Shown here: positions 1 through 8,005 of the stretch, piece after piece
How positions within the stretch are numbered: the stretch's first letter is position 1
Layout of the letters: the number at the start of each line of letters is the position of its first letter
Source: Dinoroseobacter sp049800835
GTDB lineage: Bacteria > Pseudomonadota > Alphaproteobacteria > Rhodobacterales > Rhodobacteraceae
Reading direction: 5' to 3'
NCBI RefSeq assembly: GCF_049800835.1
Contig: NZ_JBNAFU010000001.1
Coordinates: 930,001 to 994,000 of the forward strand
DNA length: 64,000 nt
Program-made: the position numbers and the translations under genes
Notes under the pieces: model-generated
What the model saw: only the letters and a program-made list of their open reading frames with translations
Told to the model about the DNA's origin: nothing
Databases searched by the model: none

Positions 1-1
1 C

Positions 2-274
2 TACGGGCTGGTCTTCGGGCAGACGGAACGCAAGGCCATTTCCATGGCGTTGGTCGATCGCGCGATGCGCTGGGAAGAACTCGGGGAGGACTTCGTGGGC
101 GCACCCGCGCAGGATACGGAGTTCGTGCTGTACCACGCCGACAATATTCAGGCGACGGGGTTCCTTGAGCATATCAAACTGCCCCACTACGTCGATTTCC
201 AATCCGAACTTGAGCTTGTGCGCACCTTGAGACGCGGGGCGCACGCGCACCAGATGCCGGAGGCCGCGGAATGA
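2..274 (+). CDS. phnI: C-P lyase complex subunit PhnI, C-terminal part (cut by window start)
   Basis: Only the last 90 residues are present; the reading frame is open to the left edge. The segment YGLVFGQTERKA, followed by a region rich in acidic residues and HADNIQATGFLEHIKLPHYVDF, is the characteristic C-terminal end of PhnI. PhnI works with PhnG, PhnH and PhnL to transfer a methylphosphonate-type substrate from ATP adenine onto ribose, giving ribose 1-methylphosphonate 5-triphosphate in the cytoplasm. The stop codon overlaps the next start (ATGA at 271-274), so translation is coupled. The identification also rests on phnJ, phnK, phnL, phnN and phnM following. Confidence 0.93.
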   Translation, partial: YGLVFGQTERKAISMALVDRAMRWEELGEDFVGAPAQDTEFVLYHADNIQATGFLEHIKLPHYVDFQSELELVRTLRRGAHAHQMPEAAE

Positions 275-873
275 GTGCGCGCGCCGTCGTATTCGATATC
301 GGTGGGGTGCTGGTCGACTGGAAACCGCATCTGGCCTGGATGGACACGTTCGACTCCCGCGCGGCGGTTGAGGCATTCATGGACCGGGTCGCGTTCAAGG
401 AGCGCAATGCCCGCGCCGACGGCGGTGCACGGTTTTCCGATCTTGCGGCCGAGGTCGACGATCCGCAGGACCGCAAGTATCTGTCGGAATACGTCGCGCG
501 CTTCACCCGCACGGTTCAGGACAGGATCGAGGGGACATGGGACCTGCTGGACCGCCTGAGGGATCGGGGGGTTGAAACCCACGCCATTACCAACTGGTCA
601 GCCGAGACGTGGCCCGAAGGGCTGAGGGCCCAACCACGCCTTGCCGACGTGTTCGGGGTGACAGTCGTTTCGGGGCAGTTGGGCATCATGAAGCCCGATG
701 CGCAGATCTTTCACACCCTGTGTGACCGCGCCGGGTTGTCTGCGGACGCGTGTGTGTTCATCGACGACGGGATGCACAACGTCAAAGGCGCGATGGCCGC
801 AGGCATGGATGGCATCCATTTCACCGGGGCCAGTGCGCTGGAAAGTGACCTGCGTGACAGGGGGGTGCTATGA
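271..873 (+). CDS. HAD-superfamily phosphatase (YihX-like) inside the phn operon
   Basis: A 200-residue HAD subfamily I hydrolase. The N-terminal motif I reads VFDIGGVLVDW, with the nucleophilic Asp near residue 9; this is the DxGGV form typical of YihX-like sugar-phosphate phosphatases. Motif III/IV regions are visible as KPDAQIF and FIDDGMHNVKGA. It overlaps phnI by four bases and lies before phnJ, so it is probably co-transcribed with C-P lyase. Its substrate cannot be read from sequence; a phosphorylated ribose by-product of phosphonate degradation is plausible but inferred. Confidence 0.85.
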   Translation: MSARAVVFDIGGVLVDWKPHLAWMDTFDSRAAVEAFMDRVAFKERNARADGGARFSDLAAEVDDPQDRKYLSEYVARFTRTVQDRIEGTWDLLDRLRDRGVETHAITNWSAETWPEGLRAQPRLADVFGVTVVSGQLGIMKPDAQIFHTLCDRAGLSADACVFIDDGMHNVKGAMAAGMDGIHFTGASALESDLRDRGVL

Positions 874-890
874 TCGCCGAAGCAGCGCGG

Positions 891-1115
891 TCAGTCGCCG
901 CCTCCCCCATCTCCACCGCCGCAGTCGCCGCCACCCGCTCCTCCGCCGCAGTCGCCGTCCCCGCCGTTGCCGAGAACGGTGTCACTGATAACGCCCGACC
1001 GTGCCTCCAGCCAGCACCCCAAGACGCTTTCAGGCCAGATCGCCACGACTGCAGATCGGCAGAGCAAGACCGCAAAGACGAGCAAGGCGCCGTAGATGAT
1101 CCATTCGATAGTCAC
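891..1115 (-). CDS. Small membrane protein with Gly/Asp/Cys-rich tail, antisense within phn operon
   Basis: A 74-residue reading frame on the opposite strand in the 320-base space between the HAD gene and phnJ. I chose the GTG start at 1115 because AAGGA lies about ten bases upstream on the minus strand. A hydrophobic segment at about residues 4-23 (IIYGALLVFAVLLCRSAVVA) suggests one membrane span. The last 25 residues are almost only Gly, Asp and Cys, with a repeated DCGGG pattern. No domain is recognised. A plus-strand frame at 870-1196 also fits the spacing, so the coding strand is not certain. Confidence 0.5.
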   Translation of the reverse strand: MTIEWIIYGALLVFAVLLCRSAVVAIWPESVLGCWLEARSGVISDTVLGNGGDGDCGGGAGGGDCGGGDGGGGD

Positions 1116-1192
1116 GTGCAGAAGTCCTTCTTGCGTACCGACCCGGATCACATCGCAACAAACAATGGCCTGGATACGGCAGAGGCAAGACA

Positions 1193-2044
1193 ATGAGCGA
1201 CTACAACTTCGCCTATCTGGATGAGCAGACCAAACGCATGATCCGGCGCGCGATCCTCAAGGGGCTCGCCATCCCCGGCTACCAGGTGCCGTTCGCCTCT
1301 CGCGAAATGCCGATGCCGTATGGGTGGGGCACCGGAGGCGTTCAGGTCTCGGCGGCGGTTCTGACACCTCAGGACACGATGAAGGTGATCGACCAGGGCG
1401 CGGATGACACGACCAATGCGGTCTCCATCCGCCAATTCTTCGAGAAAACCGCGGGCGTAGCGACGACAACACACACGACCGAGGCCAGCGTGATCCAGAC
1501 GCGGCACCGGATCCCCGAGACCGACCTGACCAAGGGACAGATCCTTGTCTATCAGGTCCCTATTCCGGAACCCCTGCGGTTCCTAGAGCCACGCGAAAGC
1601 GAAACGCGCAAGATGCATGAACTCGAGGAATACGGGCTGATGCACGTCAAACTCTATGAGGATATCGCCCGGCATGGGCATATCGCGACCTCGTACGCGT
1701 ATCCGGTCCGGGTGGAGGGGCGCTATGTCATGGACCCCTCTCCGATCCCGAAGTTCGACAACCCCAAGCTGGGTGCATGTGCCGCGATCCAGTTGTTTGG
1801 CGCGGGACGGGAGCAGCGGATTTACGCGCTGCCCCCCTACACCGAGGTTGTCAGCCTTGATTTCGAAGATCATCCGTTCGACGCCTCCAAAGCTGATCAC
1901 CCGTGCGGTCTGTGCGGAGCCGAGGACAGCTATCTGGACGAGGTGATCATGGATGATGCAGGCGCGCGGATGTTTGTCTGCTCTGACACCGATTTCTGCG
2001 AGGGCAGACGCGCGGCAGGTCACGCCGGAAAGGACGCAGCATGA
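1193..2044 (+). CDS. phnJ: Alpha-D-ribose 1-methylphosphonate 5-phosphate C-P lyase PhnJ
   Basis: The radical SAM enzyme that breaks the C-P bond of ribose 1-methylphosphonate 5-phosphate, releasing methane or another alkane and a cyclic ribose phosphate. It is 283 residues, the usual length. The four PhnJ cysteines are present with exact family spacing, C238-X2-C241-X21-C263-X5-C269. The conserved N-terminal region begins at YNFAYLDEQTKRMIRRAILK. It overlaps phnK by four bases (ATGA at 2041). The 320-base space before it, holding an antisense gene, is unusual for a phn operon. Confidence 0.97.
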   Translation: MSDYNFAYLDEQTKRMIRRAILKGLAIPGYQVPFASREMPMPYGWGTGGVQVSAAVLTPQDTMKVIDQGADDTTNAVSIRQFFEKTAGVATTTHTTEASVIQTRHRIPETDLTKGQILVYQVPIPEPLRFLEPRESETRKMHELEEYGLMHVKLYEDIARHGHIATSYAYPVRVEGRYVMDPSPIPKFDNPKLGACAAIQLFGAGREQRIYALPPYTEVVSLDFEDHPFDASKADHPCGLCGAEDSYLDEVIMDDAGARMFVCSDTDFCEGRRAAGHAGKDAA

Positions 2045-2817
2045 CCGACACGCCCTTGCTTTCCGTGACCGGGATCACCAAGCGCTACGGCGCTCATGTC
2101 GGCTGCGCCGATGTCGCGTTCGACCTTTTCCCCGGTGAGGTCATGGGGATCGTGGGCGAGAGCGGGTCAGGCAAGTCCACGCTTCTGAACTGTTTGGCCG
2201 GGCACCTAACCCCGGACGCAGGCAAGGTTGTGTTCGACACCCGTGCCGATGGCCCGCGTGATACCTTGGCCATGTCCGAACCCGAACGCCGTATGCTGGG
2301 GCGCACCGACTGGGCCTTCGTCCACCAGCACGCCCGCGACGGGCTGCGCATGGGGGTCAGCGCCGGTGGCAATGTCGGCGAGAGGCTGATGGCCGTGGGC
2401 GCACGAAATTACGGCGGCATCCGCGCGCAGGCCACCGATTGGCTGGGTCGGGTGGAAATTGACCCGTCGCGCATTGACGACCGTCCGACCACGTTTTCCG
2501 GAGGCATGCAGCAACGCTTGCAGATTGCGCGAAATCTCGTGACCGGACCACGGCTCGTATTCATGGACGAACCGACCGGGGGGCTCGATGTCAGCGTGCA
2601 GGCGCGGCTTCTGGATTTGCTGCGGGGGCTGGTGCGCGATATGGGTCTGTCGGCGATTATCGTCACCCACGATCTGGCCGTTGTGCGGCTGCTGGCGGAC
2701 CGGCTGATGGTGATGAAGGACGGCCATGTGGTGGAATCCGGGCTGACCGATCAGGTGCTCGATGATCCGCAACACGGGTACACGCAACTGCTCGTCAGCT
2801 CCGTTTTGCAGGTGTAA
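2041..2817 (+). CDS. phnK: C-P lyase accessory ABC-type ATPase PhnK
   Basis: A 258-residue ABC ATPase. Walker A is GESGSGKST at residues 39-47, the signature motif is FSGGMQQRLQIARN, and Walker B is RLVFMDEPTGGLD, followed by VTHDLAVVR (His switch). PhnK binds the PhnGHIJ core complex and is not a transporter component; no permease gene is nearby. It overlaps phnJ by four bases and is followed after four bases by phnL, so the three are translated as one unit. Confidence 0.96.
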   Translation: MTDTPLLSVTGITKRYGAHVGCADVAFDLFPGEVMGIVGESGSGKSTLLNCLAGHLTPDAGKVVFDTRADGPRDTLAMSEPERRMLGRTDWAFVHQHARDGLRMGVSAGGNVGERLMAVGARNYGGIRAQATDWLGRVEIDPSRIDDRPTTFSGGMQQRLQIARNLVTGPRLVFMDEPTGGLDVSVQARLLDLLRGLVRDMGLSAIIVTHDLAVVRLLADRLMVMKDGHVVESGLTDQVLDDPQHGYTQLLVSSVLQV

Positions 2818-2821
2818 GGCG

Positions 2822-3505
2822 ATGATAAATCTCAAGAATGTGTCAAAAACGTTCACACTGCACACGCAGGGCGCTGCCCTCATCGAGGTGCTATCCAACT
2901 TGAGTTTGTCTGTCGCGCCAGGGGAATGTGTTGCGCTGACCGGCACATCCGGGGCTGGAAAATCCACCCTGATGCGGATGATCTATGGCAACTATCGCGC
3001 ACAGGGCGGCGAAATCCGCATCGACACGACAGACCTCGTGCAAGCGGCTCCGCGTGACGTCATCCGCATCCGGCGCGACACACTCGGCTATGTCAGCCAG
3101 TTCCTGCGGGTGGTTCCGCGCGTGGCCGCGCGCGATGTGGTGGCCGAACCGCTCCTGATGCTGGGCACACCGTCAGAGGAGGCCCGGGCGCGAGCGGACG
3201 CGCTTTTGACCCAGCTCAACATTCCCGAACCACTCTGGCAGCTATCGCCCACCACGTTCTCGGGCGGCGAGCAGCAACGCGTGAATATCGCACGCGGCTT
3301 TGCATATCCCTACCCCGCGCTGTTGCTGGACGAACCAACGGCCAGCCTCGATGCCGTCAACCGCGAGGTTGTCCTGACGTTGATAGAGGCCGCCAAGCTG
3401 CGCGGAAGCGCGATCATCGGAATCTTCCATGATGAGGCGGCACGTGCCCGCGTCTGTGACCGGGAAATCGACGTGGCCCGCTTTGCCCCGGCGCAGGCCG
3501 CATGA
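2822..3505 (+). CDS. phnL: C-P lyase ABC-type ATPase PhnL
   Basis: A 227-residue ABC ATPase starting at ATG 2822, just after the phnK stop; a longer frame beginning at 2762 would run back into phnK. Walker A is GTSGAGKST (residues 41-49), the signature FSGGEQQRVNIARGF and Walker B LLLDEPTASLD. PhnL assists PhnI in loading the phosphonate onto ribose triphosphate. Stop overlaps the phnN start (ATGA at 3502). Confidence 0.95.
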   Translation: MINLKNVSKTFTLHTQGAALIEVLSNLSLSVAPGECVALTGTSGAGKSTLMRMIYGNYRAQGGEIRIDTTDLVQAAPRDVIRIRRDTLGYVSQFLRVVPRVAARDVVAEPLLMLGTPSEEARARADALLTQLNIPEPLWQLSPTTFSGGEQQRVNIARGFAYPYPALLLDEPTASLDAVNREVVLTLIEAAKLRGSAIIGIFHDEAARARVCDREIDVARFAPAQAA

Positions 3506-4059
3506 GCATGACCTCATCTCCCGGGCGCCTGATCGCCGTTGTCGGACCGTCCGGCGTCGGCAAGGACAGCGTGATGGCGGGGCTGGCAGCCTCAGATCCG
3601 GGGCTGCAACGTGTGCGCCGCGTGATTACACGGGACGCCGATCAGGGTGGGGAGGACCACACCCCCATGACAGCAGAGGCGTTCGAAGCCGCCGCCGGGC
3701 GAGGTGCGTTTTGCCTGCATTGGTCCGCGCATGGCTTGCGATACGGTTTGCCAGCACAGGTTCTTCGGGATGTGAACGCAGGCGCCGACCTGCTCGCCAA
3801 TTGTTCGCGCGGAGCGCTGACAGAGGCCGCGTCGGTGTTTCCGCGCATGGTGGTTCTGCATATCACCGCTGATCCCAAGGTACTCGCGCAGCGTCTTGCT
3901 GACCGGGGACGCGAAAACGCGGCGGATATCGAAAGGCGCCTTGCGCGTGCAACCGATGCCATTCCGGGCGGGCTGATCATCATCACAGTTCGCAATGATG
4001 GCGCCCTCGAAGACACGGTCGCGGCGGCGCACACGGCCCTTCAGCCGGTCAGGGCATAA
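3502..4059 (+). CDS. phnN: Ribose 1,5-bisphosphate phosphokinase PhnN
   Basis: A 185-residue guanylate-kinase-like P-loop kinase that makes PRPP from ribose 1,5-bisphosphate at the end of the C-P lyase pathway. The P-loop is GPSGVGKDS (residues 15-23); RRVITRD and the FCLHWSAHGLRYGLP segment match PhnN. It overlaps phnL by four bases. Its last 19 bases overlap the end of the opposing DUF1045 gene. Confidence 0.93.
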   Translation: MSMTSSPGRLIAVVGPSGVGKDSVMAGLAASDPGLQRVRRVITRDADQGGEDHTPMTAEAFEAAAGRGAFCLHWSAHGLRYGLPAQVLRDVNAGADLLANCSRGALTEAASVFPRMVVLHITADPKVLAQRLADRGRENAADIERRLARATDAIPGGLIIITVRNDGALEDTVAAAHTALQPVRA

Positions 4060-4712
4060 CGTTGAATACGTTCGAACATACCGTCGGGTCTTTCGCCGAC
4101 CAGCGCAATCTCGTCCATGACAAAGGGCGCGGGCAAAGGCGGAAGCGCGTCTGCGACCACCTCCTGCCACCGGCGCGCAGTGCCATCGGGCAACGTGCCG
4201 GTCAGCGTCAGGTGGAAGCGAAATGCATCCATCACGTAAGGGTACCCCCAACGGGTCAACATCGCTTCTTGCAGCGGCGACAGGCGCGCGCGCCGACGGC
4301 GGGCCAGCTCGGCCATCGTTGGCGGCGCACGAAAGGTATCAAGGTCCGACACACAGGCAGCCGCGACGCGCCCGATCTCCGATGCGTCCCCGATCGGCGT
4401 CAGCGCCAGAAATCGCCCCAGACGAGACAACGCCAGCCCATCGCAGCGCGCCGGAGCCGTGCGTTCAGCCAGCGCCGCCACCGCATCTTCCAATTGCGCA
4501 GCCTCGACACCGCCGCACACTCGAAACGGGGGCTTCAATGTGCCATGAAACCCGTACTTGCGCGGTGTCGCGGTCACGTCACCGATCCCGCCCACATCTG
4601 GCTGCGCCACGCTTCGGCCCGCGCAGACATCCCAGCCCAACCACGCTGCCCCGAAAGACGCCAAGGTCTTGTCGGTGGGCAAGTAATAGATCGCGAAACG
4701 AGTAAATGACAT
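4041..4712 (-). CDS. DUF1045 phosphonate metabolism protein, 2H-phosphoesterase-like
   Basis: A 223-residue protein of the DUF1045 family known from phosphonate operons. Two H-x-T/L motifs are visible, KYGFHGTLKPPF and FRFHLTLTG, the pattern of 2H phosphoesterases that hydrolyse cyclic phosphodiesters. A likely role is opening the cyclic ribose phosphate made by PhnJ, in place of PhnP, which is absent from this operon; that role is inferred. The ATG at 4712 has a clear AAGGGAG ribosome binding site. The start overlaps the divergent phnM start by two bases and the 3' end overlaps phnN by 19. Confidence 0.88.
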   Translation of the reverse strand: MSFTRFAIYYLPTDKTLASFGAAWLGWDVCAGRSVAQPDVGGIGDVTATPRKYGFHGTLKPPFRVCGGVEAAQLEDAVAALAERTAPARCDGLALSRLGRFLALTPIGDASEIGRVAAACVSDLDTFRAPPTMAELARRRRARLSPLQEAMLTRWGYPYVMDAFRFHLTLTGTLPDGTARRWQEVVADALPPLPAPFVMDEIALVGERPDGMFERIQRYALTG

Positions 4713-5904
4713 GAATTCTCCCTTCGTTCCCGGCGCTGTCGCAGATGCAGATGACACGCGCGTGTCACATGCGCTGTGCCTCGCCAATGCGCGTCTGATC
4801 CTGTCGGGCAGGGTATTGCATGGGCGGCTGACCATTGAAAACGGCTTGATTTCAGAGATTTCAGAGGGCGACCGCGTCCCGGCTGGCGCAGTGGATTGCG
4901 ACGGCGATCACCTCATGCCGGGATTGGTGGAGTTGCACACAGACAATCTGGAACGGCATTTGGAGCCGCGCCCGGATGTGGACTGGCCGCATACCTCTGC
5001 CCTGCTGGCACATGATGCGGAATTGGCCTCTACCGGGATCACGACGGTATTCGACGCGCTGCGCGTCGGATCGATCCATGGCGGCAAGACCCGGTATGAC
5101 GCCTATGCCAGAAAGGTCACCAACGAGTTGCTGTCATTGCGGGCACAAGGCGGGTTCAAGATCAGCCATTTTCTGCACCTTCGCGCCGAGGTGTGCTCTG
5201 AAACCTTGATGCAGGAACTGGCCGATTTCACGCCGGAGGACCGCGTCGGAATCGTCAGTCTGATGGATCACACCCCGGGCCAGAGGCAGTTCCGCGACCT
5301 GTCCGCGCTCAAGACCTACCTGCAAAAGAAACGCAGCCTGACCGAGGCGGAGTTCGCCGAGCACGTCGCACGACTGAAGGACTTGCAGGTCAGATACGGC
5401 GCGCAGCACGAAGCCGGTGCCGTAACAGAAGCAACCAGACTGGGCGCCGTTCTGGCCAGCCACGATGACACGACCACGGAACAGGTCGAAGTTTCGCACC
5501 GCAACGGCGCGCGTTTTGCCGAATTCCCAACCACGGTTCAGGCCGCAGAGGCCTGCGCCGCGCGCGGTATCGCGGTGATGATGGGGGCACCCAACATCAT
5601 CCGGGGCGGGTCGCATTCCGGCAACGTCTCGGCGGCGGAACTGGCCGAGGGCGGACTTCTGGACATCATCTCGTCGGATTACGTGCCTTCCGCGTTGTTG
5701 TTGTCGGCCTTTCGCCTTGCGGATCTGTGGAACGATCTTCCCCGGGCTGTGGCCTGTGTTACATCGAACCCGGCGGCGGCGGCGGGTCTGTCTGAACGCG
5801 GACGGCTGGAGGTGGGATTGCGCGGTGACGTGATCCGTGTGGGGCAAATCGCACAAACACCGGTCTTGCACGGCGTCTGGAGTCAGGGGCAACGCGTGGC
5901 CTAG
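4711..5904 (+). CDS. phnM: Alpha-D-ribose 1-methylphosphonate 5-triphosphate diphosphatase PhnM
   Basis: A 397-residue amidohydrolase-superfamily enzyme that removes pyrophosphate from ribose 1-methylphosphonate 5-triphosphate before PhnJ acts. The metal-site region MPGLVELHTDNLERHLEPRP is the PhnM hallmark; SLMDHTPGQRQF and HDDTTTEQV are further conserved parts. The start at 4711 has no clear ribosome binding site and gives an unusually long N-terminus; GTG at 4762 is an alternative. It is the last phn gene, separated from phnN by the opposing DUF1045 gene. Confidence 0.95.
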   Translation: MNSPFVPGAVADADDTRVSHALCLANARLILSGRVLHGRLTIENGLISEISEGDRVPAGAVDCDGDHLMPGLVELHTDNLERHLEPRPDVDWPHTSALLAHDAELASTGITTVFDALRVGSIHGGKTRYDAYARKVTNELLSLRAQGGFKISHFLHLRAEVCSETLMQELADFTPEDRVGIVSLMDHTPGQRQFRDLSALKTYLQKKRSLTEAEFAEHVARLKDLQVRYGAQHEAGAVTEATRLGAVLASHDDTTTEQVEVSHRNGARFAEFPTTVQAAEACAARGIAVMMGAPNIIRGGSHSGNVSAAELAEGGLLDIISSDYVPSALLLSAFRLADLWNDLPRAVACVTSNPAAAAGLSERGRLEVGLRGDVIRVGQIAQTPVLHGVWSQGQRVA

Positions 5905-5959
5905 GCACTCCCCGTGTTTCAGTTTGCGCCGCGCTCCCCCGTATTTGTGCAGGGGGAAG

Positions 5960-5975
5960 CCCTGAACATTCAGGG
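5960..5975. repeat. Perfect inverted repeat downstream of phnM
   Basis: CCCTGAACATTCAGGG forms a 7-bp stem around CA, 56 bases after the phnM stop. There is no T run after it, so it is not a standard intrinsic terminator; it could still end or protect the phn transcript. Confidence 0.45.
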
Positions 5976-6163
5976 GCCTGAAATCCGCGAAAACCGATCC
6001 GTGACGCTGTATTGTCGGTACTTTTCAAGTCGATCGTCACGTCCGGACACGCCTGCGACACAATGACACCAGAACACCAAAAGTCACACACGCGAGAGGG
6101 GGGGATGCTCCATCGCCGGCGCGAAAGTAAGTTGGCGTCACCAACCCCCATAAGGTCCCTGAC

Positions 6164-6679
6164 ATGAAAAAACTTCTTCTCTCCGCCGCGTTTTCGCTGG
6201 TCGCCGCCACCGCTTTTGCAGGCCCGCAGTTTGTCGATGACACCGGCTTTGCCGTCTCCGGCTACGACGTGGTCGCGTATTTTGACTTGCCGCAATCCGA
6301 GGTCGGCTCCCCCCAGCCAGAGGCTGTCCCGGGCCTGAGCTCCATTACCGCAGAGCATAACGGGGCGACATTCGCCTTTTCTACCGTGGCGAACCGCGAC
6401 GCGTTTGTGGCCGATCCGGAGCGCTACGTGCCCGCATTCGACGGCCACTGTGCCTACGGGGTGGCCAAGGGCGGCAAGGTTCCGGGCAACCCGAACCTGT
6501 GGCGCATCGTCGATGACACGCTGTATCTGAACGTCACCAAGAACGTTGTGACCTTCTGGGAAGAAGACATCCCCGGCAACATCACGCTGGCAGATGGCAA
6601 CTGGGTCGATCTTGAAGATGATGCAGCCCATCAGGGCCCGATCCCGCAGTTCACCTCCCCTGCCCCGGTGACCAACTAG
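6164..6679 (+). CDS. Exported YHS-domain protein
   Basis: A 171-residue protein with a signal peptide (MKKLLLSAAF..., cleavage near AFA-GPQ at residue 19). The mature part carries a YHS-like domain: FAVSGYDVVAYF, then FSTVANRDAFVADPERYVPAFDGHCAYGVAKG. Such domains are often metal-binding and occur in exported alphaproteobacterial proteins. It starts a three-gene plus-strand set of exported proteins; a rhodanese gene follows after nine bases. Its exact role is unknown. Confidence 0.85.
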   Translation: MKKLLLSAAFSLVAATAFAGPQFVDDTGFAVSGYDVVAYFDLPQSEVGSPQPEAVPGLSSITAEHNGATFAFSTVANRDAFVADPERYVPAFDGHCAYGVAKGGKVPGNPNLWRIVDDTLYLNVTKNVVTFWEEDIPGNITLADGNWVDLEDDAAHQGPIPQFTSPAPVTN

Positions 6680-6688
6680 GGCCCGCAG

Positions 6689-7141
6689 ATGGCCCTGATC
6701 TCACGGCGCGCGATCCTGGCAGGTGTCGGGATCGCGGCGGCAGGCGCCGTCGCATACACCGCCGTGCGTGCACCCGGGTCTGACCGCACCTTGATGACCC
6801 CCCCCGAGGCGCTGGAGGCAGCACGTCGGGGGGATATCCTGTTGGTGGATATTCGTCGCCCGGACGAATGGGAAGAAACCGGTCTTGCCGAAGGGGCGAT
6901 CCCGATCGACATGCGCCGCGAGGACTTTGCCGACGCGCTCGCCCATGCGCGCGCCGCATCAAACCGTCCGGTCGCCCTGATCTGCGCGCGTGGCGTGCGC
7001 TCCCGCCGGTTGACGGCCGTGTTGACCGATGCCGATATCGGACCGATCATCGACATACCCGAAGGCATGCTCGGGTCGCTGGCCGGACCGGGCTGGCTCA
7101 AGCGCAACCTGCCGGTCCAACCCTGGACCGGAGAAACATGA
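6689..7141 (+). CDS. Membrane-anchored or exported rhodanese-like protein
   Basis: A 150-residue protein. It has an N-terminal RR plus hydrophobic stretch (SRRAILAGVGIAAAGAVAYT) resembling a Tat signal or anchor. A rhodanese domain follows, with VDIRRPDEWEETG and an active-site loop CARGVRS, Cys99 being the expected persulfide carrier. A sulfurtransferase function in the periplasm or at the membrane is likely. It lies nine bases after the YHS gene, so the two are probably co-transcribed. Confidence 0.85.
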   Translation: MALISRRAILAGVGIAAAGAVAYTAVRAPGSDRTLMTPPEALEAARRGDILLVDIRRPDEWEETGLAEGAIPIDMRREDFADALAHARAASNRPVALICARGVRSRRLTAVLTDADIGPIIDIPEGMLGSLAGPGWLKRNLPVQPWTGET

Positions 7142-7154
7142 AGGCTCTGCCCCC

Positions 7155-8003
7155 ATGACAACCTCCGTTCTGGCCACGCTGACCCTCGTGGCGTTTTGGG
7201 CGCTTGCAACGGGCACGTCTGCGTTGGCCTGTTCAGCGACGACCCCCTGCTCTGTTGCGGAGGGCGAGTATTACATTGCGATGCCCGAGGGGACGGAAGG
7301 CCCGGTGCCCGCGGTTGTGTTCATCCATGGGTGGGGCAGCAGCGGCCCGGCGGTGCTGCGCAACGCGAAACTGGCCCAACAAATTCTCGACCGTGGCTAC
7401 GCGCTGATCGCACCGGATGGCCTGAAACGGCAACGTGGCAACGGGGGCGCATGGTCGTTTCACCCCGACCGCGCACAACGCCGCGACGAGGTTGCGTTCA
7501 TTACCGCCGTCAGGGCGGATGCCGTCGCCAGTCATGGCATCGACCCGGACCGCGTGCTTCTTTCCGGATTCTCGATCGGTGGCTCGATGACGGCCTACCT
7601 GGCCTGCGCAACGCCCGAGGCCTTCTCGGCCTACGCACCGCTCGGGGGCAATTTCTGGCGTCCGCACCCCGTGGACTGCGCCGGACCGGTTCGGATGCTG
7701 CACACCCATGGCTGGACCGACGGCACCGTCCCGCTGGAAGGTCGGATCCTGCGCCCCTCGGACGGAGCCGGAGCCGAGCAACTGGCGCAAGGCGATGTGT
7801 TCCATGCGCTCCGCATCTGGCGCGAAACCAATGGATGCGACCAGTTGAAAGCCGACAGCTTTGTCACCGAAGGCCCGTATCTGCGCCGCAAGTGGGAACG
7901 GTGCACCCCTGGCTCCGCCCTCGAATTCGCGTTGTTCCCGGGCGGGCATGTCATTCCCGGTGACTGGGCGAGCATGGCCCTGGACTGGTACGAGGGGCTC
8001 TAG
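7155..8003 (+). CDS. Exported polyhydroxybutyrate depolymerase/LpqC-like esterase
   Basis: A 282-residue alpha/beta hydrolase with a signal peptide of about 25 residues. The oxyanion region is FIHGWGSSG, the nucleophile elbow is GFSIGGS with Ser140, and the terminal His lies in FPGGHVIPGD. This is the pattern of the LpqC / PHB depolymerase-like esterases. I chose ATG 7155 because it begins the signal peptide; a longer frame extends back to 7029 inside the rhodanese gene. It converges on opgH, stops two bases apart. Confidence 0.85.
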   Translation: MTTSVLATLTLVAFWALATGTSALACSATTPCSVAEGEYYIAMPEGTEGPVPAVVFIHGWGSSGPAVLRNAKLAQQILDRGYALIAPDGLKRQRGNGGAWSFHPDRAQRRDEVAFITAVRADAVASHGIDPDRVLLSGFSIGGSMTAYLACATPEAFSAYAPLGGNFWRPHPVDCAGPVRMLHTHGWTDGTVPLEGRILRPSDGAGAEQLAQGDVFHALRIWRETNGCDQLKADSFVTEGPYLRRKWERCTPGSALEFALFPGGHVIPGDWASMALDWYEGL

Positions 8004-8005
8004 CC

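Noticed and set aside
870..1196. Plus-strand frame of 108 residues filling the gap before phnJ, with ATGA overlaps at both ends
   Set aside because: The overlaps are attractive, but the product is low-complexity and lacks any recognisable region, while the minus strand gives a membrane helix and a ribosome binding site.
5960..5975. Inverted repeat after phnM as an intrinsic terminator
   Set aside because: No T run follows the stem; recorded only as a repeat.
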